From Cyclobacterium lianum (GTDB taxonomy: Bacteria > Bacteroidota > Bacteroidia > Cytophagales > Cyclobacteriaceae), in assembly GCF_900143075.1 (NCBI RefSeq), contig NZ_FRCY01000022.1:27155-91154 (forward strand): a stretch of DNA of 64,000 nt. Direction: 5' to 3'. A model generated the notes under the pieces. That model ran no database searches, was not told the origin of the DNA, and worked only from the letters and a program-made list of their open reading frames with translations. How positions within the stretch are numbered: position 1 is the stretch's first letter; each line of letters starts with the position of its first letter. A program made the position numbers and the translations under genes. Positions 29,086-34,919 of this stretch are shown here, one piece after another.

Positions 29086-29093
29086 TACCTTTG
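29086..29093 (+). promoter_or_regulatory. Candidate -7 box of prs
   Basis: TACCTTTG fits TAnnTTTG and lies 39 bp before the prs ATG at 29133, in the gap after the kinase gene. It implies that prs has its own promoter. The -33 element is not clear. Confidence 0.4.
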
Positions 29094-29132
29094 ATGCTCC
29101 TAAAAGCAAACCACCAAAAAACATATCCTACT

Positions 29133-30059
29133 ATGCCCGAGACCAAAATTTTCTCAGGTTCAAATACTCCCTATTTGGCCGAAAAGATCGCCAAAGCCTA
29201 TGGCCAAACCCTCGGTAACCTGACCCTGGCAAAATTTAGCGATGGTGAAATGTCCCCCAGCTATAATGAATCCATTAGGGGATGCAACGTGTTTCTGATA
29301 CAGTCCACCAATCCATCTGCCGATAATCTTCTCGAATTGTGCCTGATGATTGATGCGGCAAAACGCGCAAGTGCTTACAAGGTATGTGCGGTCATCCCCT
29401 ATTTCGGATATGCCCGGCAAGACCGCAAAGACCGGCCCAGGGTAAGCATCGCGGCCAAGCTCATTGCAAATATGCTCACCTCGGCAGGTGCCGACCGGAT
29501 CATGACTTGTGACCTTCATGCAGGCCAGATACAAGGATTTTTTGACATTCCTTTGGATCATTTGAACGGTTCAGCTATCTTTGTGCCCTATTTAAAAAGC
29601 CTGGATTTGGGCAACCTCATATTCGCTTCTCCTGATGTGGGTGGAGTAGGTAGAACCAGGGCCTATGCCAAACATTTTGAAGTAGATATGGTCGTCTGTG
29701 ACAAGCACAGAAAAAGGGCCAACGAAGTGGCATCGATGCAGGTAATAGGAGATGTAGAAGGCAAGGATGTCGTCTTGGTAGATGATCTGGTTGATACAGC
29801 CGGCACCATGTGCAAAGCAGCAAACATTCTTCTGGACAAAGGAGCCAACTCGGTAAGGGCCATTTCCACACACGGCGTACTGTCTGGAAAGGCATACCAG
29901 AATATCGAGAAGTCTCAATTGTCTGAATTGGTCATTACGGATACCATTCCCGCCAAAAATGAATCTTCAAAGATAAAGGTGCTGTCGGTTGCAGATTTAT
30001 TTGCCAAAGCCATTCATGCGGTTACCGGCAATACGTCTATAAGTTCCTTATTTATTTAG
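29133..30059 (+). CDS. prs: Ribose-phosphate pyrophosphokinase
   Basis: Makes PRPP from ribose-5-phosphate and ATP for purines, pyrimidines, His, Trp and NAD. I place the start at ATG 29133 (MPETKIFSGSN), not the upstream ATG at 29094, because the protein's first strand begins there. The 308 residues contain the flexible-loop region YARQDRKDRPR with catalytic residues, MTCDLHAGQIQGFF, and the PRPP-binding loop VLVDDLVDTAGTMCKA. Length is standard. It leads a conserved cluster of prs, rplY (28 bp later) and pth. Confidence 0.96.
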   Translation: MPETKIFSGSNTPYLAEKIAKAYGQTLGNLTLAKFSDGEMSPSYNESIRGCNVFLIQSTNPSADNLLELCLMIDAAKRASAYKVCAVIPYFGYARQDRKDRPRVSIAAKLIANMLTSAGADRIMTCDLHAGQIQGFFDIPLDHLNGSAIFVPYLKSLDLGNLIFASPDVGGVGRTRAYAKHFEVDMVVCDKHRKRANEVASMQVIGDVEGKDVVLVDDLVDTAGTMCKAANILLDKGANSVRAISTHGVLSGKAYQNIEKSQLSELVITDTIPAKNESSKIKVLSVADLFAKAIHAVTGNTSISSLFI

Positions 30060-30087
30060 CAATTATAGTTTTAACCAATATATATTT

Positions 30088-30678
30088 ATGAAATCAATTG
30101 AGATTATAGGGTTTAAAAGAGCAAATCTCGACAGAAAATCCCTGGATGTCCTTCGGGAGGAAGGAAACGTCCCTTGTGTAGTCTATGGACCAGGCATTAA
30201 AGAGCAGATCCATTTTCATTCTCCGGCCATTTTATTCAGAGACCTTATATACACGCCTGAAGTGCATATGGTAGACCTGAATATCGAAGGCACTAAAGTA
30301 AAAGCCATCCTTAGGGAAGCGCAATTTCATCCGGTGAGCGATGTATTGCTTCATGCTGATTTTCTTGCATTTAGCGATGATAAAGCCATTAAGATGGAAA
30401 TCCCGGTAAAACCTTTTGGTAACTCTCCCGGAATCATCAAAGGTGGTAAACTGGAGGTAAAGACCAGGACACTACTGGTGAAAGGATTGGCTCAAGACCT
30501 TCCGGATGAAATACCAGTGGACATTTCCAGCCTGGAATTGGGTAAATCAGTCAAAGTAGCAGATTTGAATGTAGAAAAATTTGAATTGCTGAATAGTCCT
30601 AACGTCACCATTGCTACCATCGGTATTCCAAGGGCTCTGAGAGGCAAAAAAGGTGAAGAGGAAGATGCTGAGGTTTGA
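30088..30678 (+). CDS. rplY: 50S ribosomal protein L25, CTC type
   Basis: Binds 5S rRNA in the large subunit. The 196-residue form has the L25 domain (about 1-92; note LDRKSLDVLREEGNVPCVVYG) plus the TL5/CTC C-terminal beta domain (about 95-180, VDISSLELGKSVKVADL), ending in an acidic tail. This long form is the general-stress type. It follows prs closely and is ended by a strong intrinsic terminator at 30708-30744, so the prs-rplY unit stops there. Confidence 0.95.
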   Translation: MKSIEIIGFKRANLDRKSLDVLREEGNVPCVVYGPGIKEQIHFHSPAILFRDLIYTPEVHMVDLNIEGTKVKAILREAQFHPVSDVLLHADFLAFSDDKAIKMEIPVKPFGNSPGIIKGGKLEVKTRTLLVKGLAQDLPDEIPVDISSLELGKSVKVADLNVEKFELLNSPNVTIATIGIPRALRGKKGEEEDAEV

Positions 30679-30707
30679 TCCCTTAATAGTGTAAGAAAAA
30701 ATTATTG

Positions 30708-30744
30708 ATCCTGCCCTGTTTACCAACAGCGCAGGATTTTTTTT
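30708..30744 (+). terminator. Intrinsic terminator of prs-rplY
   Basis: ATCCTGC (30708-30714) pairs with GCAGGAT (30731-30737), and inside it CTGTT (30716-30720) pairs with AACAG (30725-30729) across a TACC loop. Together they make a 12-bp stem with one mismatch. A run of eight T follows at once. This is the best terminator in the window. Confidence 0.9.
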
Positions 30745-30890
30745 GTCGACTCCTGAAAGCGGTACAGGTTTGAAGGGACTGAATCATCCTGGCAATATCC
30801 CGCTGTAAAACCGGCGAGCTTTGGCTTAATTACCTGCAGGGAAAAGCCTGAGGGTAGCTTTTCGCAATTGTCAGGATAAAAATGCGGGCG

Positions 30891-30994
30891 TGTCGGAGGC
30901 GGCACAGAGAGGGATGGTTATCATTGCGTGATTCCACCCCGAAAAATCGGGGCAAGTGATGACAGCTAAAAAACAAATTATAAACACATGAAAT
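30891..30994 (+). repeat. Dispersed hairpin-bearing repeat, copy A
   Basis: It starts with tgtcggaggcggcaca and gggatggttatcat as at 16724. Next is a perfect 6-bp hairpin CCCCGA/TCGGGG (30937-30952, loop AAAA). Its tail, taaaaaacaaattata then aacacatgaaat, nearly repeats the tail of copy B. Confidence 0.65.
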
Positions 30995-31020
30995 CGAGCA
31001 TGACGTAGCCGTCACATACT

Positions 31021-31106
31021 GGGATGACTAACAACCATGCGAGATTCCCTGTCTGCCGACAGGCAGGCATGTGGCCATTAAAGAACAAATTATAGACACA
31101 TGAAAT
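31021..31106 (+). repeat. Dispersed hairpin-bearing repeat, copy B, running into pth
   Basis: It begins gggatgactaacaaccatgcga, has the palindrome CCCTGTCTGCCGACAGGCAGG (31047-31067) and ends with taaagaacaaattata then gacacatgaaat. The final ATG (31100-31102) is the pth start codon. It differs from copy A at a few bases in the tail and has a different hairpin. Confidence 0.65.
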
Positions 31107-31660
31107 ATCTAATCGCAGGTTTGGGTAATATCGGACCGGAATATGAGCTGACCCGGCACAATGCAGGCTTCCTGATCCTGGACAGACTTGCCGACGGTGA
31201 GAATCTCAAATGGGAAAGCAACCGGCTGGCCTTTACCTCCCTTTTGAAGCACAAAGGAAGACAGATTCACCTGATAAAACCAAGCACCTATATGAATCTC
31301 AGTGGCAAGGCTGTCAACTACTGGATGAAAGAATTAAAAATCCCGAAAGAAAATCTTTTGGTGGTAGTCGATGATATTGCCCTTCCTTTTGGTAAATTAC
31401 GAATGAAAGCCAGGGGTTCTGACGCTGGGCACAATGGCTTAAAAAACATCGCTGAACTCACAGGGGGACAAAATTTTGCCCGGCTTCGATTTGGTATCGG
31501 AAATGATTTTCCTTCGGGACGGCAAATTGATTATGTGCTCGGCAGGTGGTCGCAGCAAGAGATCGATTCCCTACCGGAAGCCATGGATCGGGCGACGAAC
31601 ATGATCACTTCCTTTTGTACCATTGGGCTGGAAAAAACCATGAACCAATTTAATCAATAA
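31100..31660 (+). CDS. pth: Peptidyl-tRNA hydrolase
   Basis: Releases tRNA from peptidyl-tRNA that drops off the ribosome. The 186 residues carry the essential motifs: GLGNIGPEYELTRHNAGF with the catalytic His, KPSTYMNLSGKAV, VVDDIALPFGKLRMKARGSD, and AGHNGLKNI with the tRNA-binding Asn. MKYLIAGLGN is the expected N-terminus, so the start is secure, although its ATG lies in the conserved end of a dispersed repeat. The thiamine-binding gene follows after 3 bp. Confidence 0.95.
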   Translation: MKYLIAGLGNIGPEYELTRHNAGFLILDRLADGENLKWESNRLAFTSLLKHKGRQIHLIKPSTYMNLSGKAVNYWMKELKIPKENLLVVVDDIALPFGKLRMKARGSDAGHNGLKNIAELTGGQNFARLRFGIGNDFPSGRQIDYVLGRWSQQEIDSLPEAMDRATNMITSFCTIGLEKTMNQFNQ

Positions 31661-31663
31661 CCA

Positions 31664-31954
31664 ATGCCTGACATCAATCTCGGAATACAGATCGTACCAA
31701 AGAGTAAAACCAGGGAAAGCTATCCTCTGGTAGACAAAGCCATCGCTGTGATCGCCGCCTCAGGTGTCAAATATGAGGTTACGCCCTTTGAGACCGTAAT
31801 GGAAGGCCCGGAAGACCGGCTCATGGCCATCGCCAGACAGGCCCAGCAGGCTGTCCTGGACGCGGGAGCAGATGAAATACTGGTCTATTACCGCATGCAG
31901 ATCAGACCTGGAGAAGATGTAAGTATGGCGAAGAAAACCGACCCCCACCGGTAA
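31664..31954 (+). CDS. Thiamine-binding protein, MTH1187/YkoF (UPF0045) family
   Basis: A 96-residue ferredoxin-like protein of the UPF0045 / thiamine-binding family. The conserved features are visible: NLGIQIVPKSK at the start, a helix with YPLVDKAIAVIAASGVKYEV, TPFETVMEG (the signature of the family) and a C-terminal MQIRPGEDVSMAKKT. Members bind thiamine or its pyrimidine part and may act in cofactor salvage. It is cotranscribed with pth (3 bp gap) and with the Wzi gene (7 bp gap), neither of which is related to thiamine. Confidence 0.85.
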   Translation: MPDINLGIQIVPKSKTRESYPLVDKAIAVIAASGVKYEVTPFETVMEGPEDRLMAIARQAQQAVLDAGADEILVYYRMQIRPGEDVSMAKKTDPHR

Positions 31955-31961
31955 ATGCCTC

Positions 31962-33692
31962 ATGTACCGGCAAACCTGCAAGATTAAAAATATAGATTTT
32001 CCGGTACGGGGAAAACTCCTGGTGGGTATTGTGTTGTTTTTTCTGGGATCCGGAGTACTTTCAGGTCAAAGTCTGCCTGCAAACTTCCCTCTGGTTCAGG
32101 ACTATTTGCGAAGGCAACAAATATCGGGCGAATTTCCCACAGCATACAGTTTTCAGCTTCTCCCGTTGAAAGCGGAACACATTCACCGGATCACCAATCC
32201 GCAGGATAGCAGCACCGGGCTGAGAATCACCAAGCCTCTATTGAGGGAAGACAAAAGTTTTCAGCTTCAGTTAATGCCCATTCAACTGAATCAAACCAAC
32301 AATACCTCCCATCCCTACGGATGGGGCGATGGGCCTGTACTTCCTGCGAAAGGTTTTCAACATTTGATTGAATTGGGCTTTCAGGCAAACTGGGGTCCTC
32401 TAAGCCTGCAGCTATACCCCCAATTTTTTCATGCCCAAAACCTGCCGTTTGAGGAATATGATCCCTTCCTTCCCGAATTATTCTTTTTCCGGATCAGCAA
32501 TTTTGTGGGACGCCTGGACATGCCCGTAAGACACGGCCGCCAATCCATAAAGCGGATGTTGCCGGGCAATTCCCACCTGAAAATCAATTTCGGTGCCTTT
32601 TCTGCCGGGGTATCTACCGAAAGTCTCTGGTGGGGGCCGGGTATACAAAATGCATTGCTGATAAGTGACAATGCCGAAGCTTTTCCGCATGCCACCATCC
32701 ATACCCATAAGCCAGCGGAAACGGCCATCGGGCACTTTGAAGGTCAATACTTTATCGGTAAACTGGAAAATTCTAATTTGCCATATTACAGCGACAGTAG
32801 TTTTGAAGCCTACAGAAACTTCCCGACGGACTGGCGCTATTTTACCGGCATTGCGCTTATCTATTCCCCCAAATGGCTGGATGGATTATCTCTCGGCATT
32901 GGCAGAACCTTTATGATGTACAGCAGAAAGCTTGAGGAAGATGGGTTCGCTGCCTGGTTTCCGATTTTCGAAGGTTTGCAAAAGGAGCGGGTAGGTCTGA
33001 ACACCTCAAGGTTTCGGGAGAGCGACCAACACCTCTCTGCCTTTGGCCGCTGGGTATTGCCCAAAGCAAAAACCGAGATTTATGCGGAATTTATGCGTAC
33101 CGACCATGCCTTAAACTGGAGGGAGTTGATGTTGAATCCGGAACATGCAAGGGGCTTTACCCTCGGCTTGAGTAAAATAATTCCGATAGCGGGTCAGAAG
33201 CAGGTATATCTCAACCTCGAAATGAGCCAGACAGAAAGTAGTATCAATAATCTGGTGAAATATGAAGGAGACACTTATAATTTAAATCACGGTGGACTGG
33301 GTTTGTACGAAAATTTTCAGGTAGTACATGGTCTGACAAACAGAGGGCAGGTCCTCGGTTCCGGTCTTGGCCACAGCGGAAACAGCGCCAGAATCACCAT
33401 CAGTAGGGTGAATGGGGTAAATACATGGGGAGGATCCCTGGAGCGGATCTCCAGGGAAAACAATTTTTATAATTTCAATATGGCAAACGGCCTGGATTTA
33501 CTGCCTTGGGTAGACCTAAGCATAGCTGCTCATTGGGAAAAGCACGTGGGTGATTTCCTGATATCCACCCGTACCCGGTTAATCCGCTCCCATAATTATA
33601 ACTTTGGCATCAGGCACAGCAATTCCCTGAGAGATTACGGAGAGCAGAGATTGAATTTTCACTCCAGAATCAAAATGGTTTATCTGTTTTGA
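31962..33692 (+). CDS. Capsule assembly Wzi family outer-membrane protein
   Basis: A 576-residue outer-membrane barrel. A long N-terminal region with a signal peptide (MYRQ to about residue 36, SGVLSGQ) precedes an exported domain. The barrel has many alternating strands and motifs recalling the Wzi family, such as VSTESLWWGPGIQNALLIS and LLPWVDLSIAAHWEKH. In Escherichia coli Wzi binds capsular polysaccharide at the surface. No capsule, polysaccharide or flippase genes are near, so the native ligand may be another envelope glycan. It is the third gene of the pth operon and ends at a hairpin shared with the convergent Dabb gene. Confidence 0.8.
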   Translation: MYRQTCKIKNIDFPVRGKLLVGIVLFFLGSGVLSGQSLPANFPLVQDYLRRQQISGEFPTAYSFQLLPLKAEHIHRITNPQDSSTGLRITKPLLREDKSFQLQLMPIQLNQTNNTSHPYGWGDGPVLPAKGFQHLIELGFQANWGPLSLQLYPQFFHAQNLPFEEYDPFLPELFFFRISNFVGRLDMPVRHGRQSIKRMLPGNSHLKINFGAFSAGVSTESLWWGPGIQNALLISDNAEAFPHATIHTHKPAETAIGHFEGQYFIGKLENSNLPYYSDSSFEAYRNFPTDWRYFTGIALIYSPKWLDGLSLGIGRTFMMYSRKLEEDGFAAWFPIFEGLQKERVGLNTSRFRESDQHLSAFGRWVLPKAKTEIYAEFMRTDHALNWRELMLNPEHARGFTLGLSKIIPIAGQKQVYLNLEMSQTESSINNLVKYEGDTYNLNHGGLGLYENFQVVHGLTNRGQVLGSGLGHSGNSARITISRVNGVNTWGGSLERISRENNFYNFNMANGLDLLPWVDLSIAAHWEKHVGDFLISTRTRLIRSHNYNFGIRHSNSLRDYGEQRLNFHSRIKMVYLF

Positions 33693-33705
33693 TACCGGGG
33701 TAATA

Positions 33706-33743
33706 AATAGGGCAAGCCTTAACCGGGGGAGGCCTGCCCTATT
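33706..33743. terminator. Bidirectional terminator between convergent genes
   Basis: AATAGGGCAAGCCT (33706-33719) and AGGCCTGCCCTATT (33730-33743) form a 14-bp stem with one mismatch. The arms begin AAT and end ATT, so on either strand the hairpin is followed by a short T/A-rich stretch. It lies between the stops of the Wzi and Dabb genes. The left arm resembles 16691-16712 (gggtaataaatNgggcaNgcct). Confidence 0.65.
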
Positions 33744-33746
33744 GCA

Positions 33747-34172
33747 TCATTTGGCCCAATAATCCACTACAGTGACATCTTTCATGTGTGGACTCAGCAC
33801 TTCTACAAATGCCTGGTGTTCGGGATGCGGCAAGTAAACCTCCCGATCGGCCTCACTCCCGAAGGTGACCAGAAAGCAATGGGTGAGGCCCTTGTTAAGC
33901 CCTTCCGGACTATTGTTCGTTCCCCATTCAAAATCTTTGATTTGAGGGATTTTATCCTTCAATGCGATAAAGGCATTTTCGACTTTTTTGATATCTTCCT
34001 CGGTAGACTCTTCCTTAAAGGAAAGCAATACCACATGCCTCAACATGGGCTCATCGTTTACATTTTGCTCCATTTCTACAGTTTCGGTTTCTACTATTTC
34101 CTCAGATTTGTTTCCAGACTGACAGGCGATTGCCAGCATAGACAGCAATACAATGGAAAAAAATTTATACAT
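33747..34172 (-). CDS. Dabb (stress-responsive alpha/beta-barrel) domain lipoprotein
   Basis: A 141-residue lipoprotein. The lipobox LAIAC gives the acylated cysteine C17, followed by an acidic linker (KSEEIVETETVEM). The mature part is one Dabb ferredoxin-like domain: LRHVVLLSFKEESTEEDI, then HCFLVTFGSEADREVYLPH and HQAFVEVLSPHMKDVTVVDY, with the conserved His/Tyr pattern. Dabb domains occur in stress proteins and in polyketide cyclases; the exported form is of unknown function. It stands alone with its own short terminator. Confidence 0.85.
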   Translation of the reverse strand: MYKFFSIVLLSMLAIACQSGNKSEEIVETETVEMEQNVNDEPMLRHVVLLSFKEESTEEDIKKVENAFIALKDKIPQIKDFEWGTNNSPEGLNKGLTHCFLVTFGSEADREVYLPHPEHQAFVEVLSPHMKDVTVVDYWAK

Positions 34173-34476
34173 GATTTTTTTAGTTTAGGTTATACATTGA
34201 ATGATTGAAAAGTAAAATAAATGAAAAAAAACCACTTAAGAGCAAAGATCTGTTTTATTATTGCCCTGATCAGACCCTAATATTACGCAAACATAGATTT
34301 TTATATGATTTCTTTCCTATTATTATTTGACCCAAAACCAATTTTTTGTATTACTTTTATTAAAATTTTGCCTATTCCTGCCCAAAATTAAAAAATAAAA
34401 TATTTTCCTTCTGGGGGAAAGGTGAGATCGATAAAGTCAGGCAGCCATCAAACAGCATCGCACATTTGTAATTTTT
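34173..34476. other. Divergent intergenic region, no gene seen
   Basis: 304 bp, very AT-rich, between the divergent Dabb and response-regulator genes. No box of the TAnnTTTG type or other feature is convincing. Confidence 0.4.
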
Positions 34477-34878
34477 ATGGATAAAATCGGATTTACGTAC
34501 ATTGTGGATGATGATCCACTTTACAATTTTGGAACAAAGAAATTACTCGAATTCACTTCCTTTACCGAAGAAGTCTCGTTTTTTCTGAACGGGGAAACTG
34601 CATGGTTGGACTTCGAAAAAAGAATCAGGGAAGGCGACCGACTACCTGACGCCATCCTTCTTGATATCAATATGCCCATTATGAATGGCTGGCAATTCCT
34701 GGACCTGGTCAAGGAAGCTACATTTACACATCCGGTAAAGATATTTGTCATCTCCTCTTCTATCAATCAGGACGAAATGGATAGAGCAAACACCTATCCA
34801 CATGTAGTAGACTACATCACCAAGCCCATGACACTGGATAAATTCAAAGATCTGAAGCAAAGAATTCTGAGTTTGTAA
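34477..34878 (+). CDS. Single-domain response regulator
   Basis: A 133-residue receiver with no output domain. Acid pocket residues are D11-D13 (YIVDDDP); the phospho-acceptor is D63 (ILLDINMPIMNGW); a Ser pair follows in FVISSSIN; and the switch lysine is K116 (YITKPM). Such single receivers act as phosphate shuttles or protein-protein switches. The nearest kinase with an HPt is 5.5 kb upstream, in the same orientation, but the genes are not adjacent and the partnership is only a guess. It converges with the GH3/beta-lactamase gene. Confidence 0.92.
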   Translation: MDKIGFTYIVDDDPLYNFGTKKLLEFTSFTEEVSFFLNGETAWLDFEKRIREGDRLPDAILLDINMPIMNGWQFLDLVKEATFTHPVKIFVISSSINQDEMDRANTYPHVVDYITKPMTLDKFKDLKQRILSL

Positions 34879-34919
34879 TCCCGGCGGTTGGACCGAAGGG
34901 CATACCAAGCCATAACCAT

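Larger units (their letters stand above)
30679..31099. other. Intergenic region with terminator and two tandem repeat copies
   Basis: 421 bp between rplY and pth. It contains the rplY terminator, about 145 bp with no recognised content, and two adjacent copies (A and B) of the dispersed repeat, the second ending on the pth start codon. No gene is seen. Confidence 0.6.
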
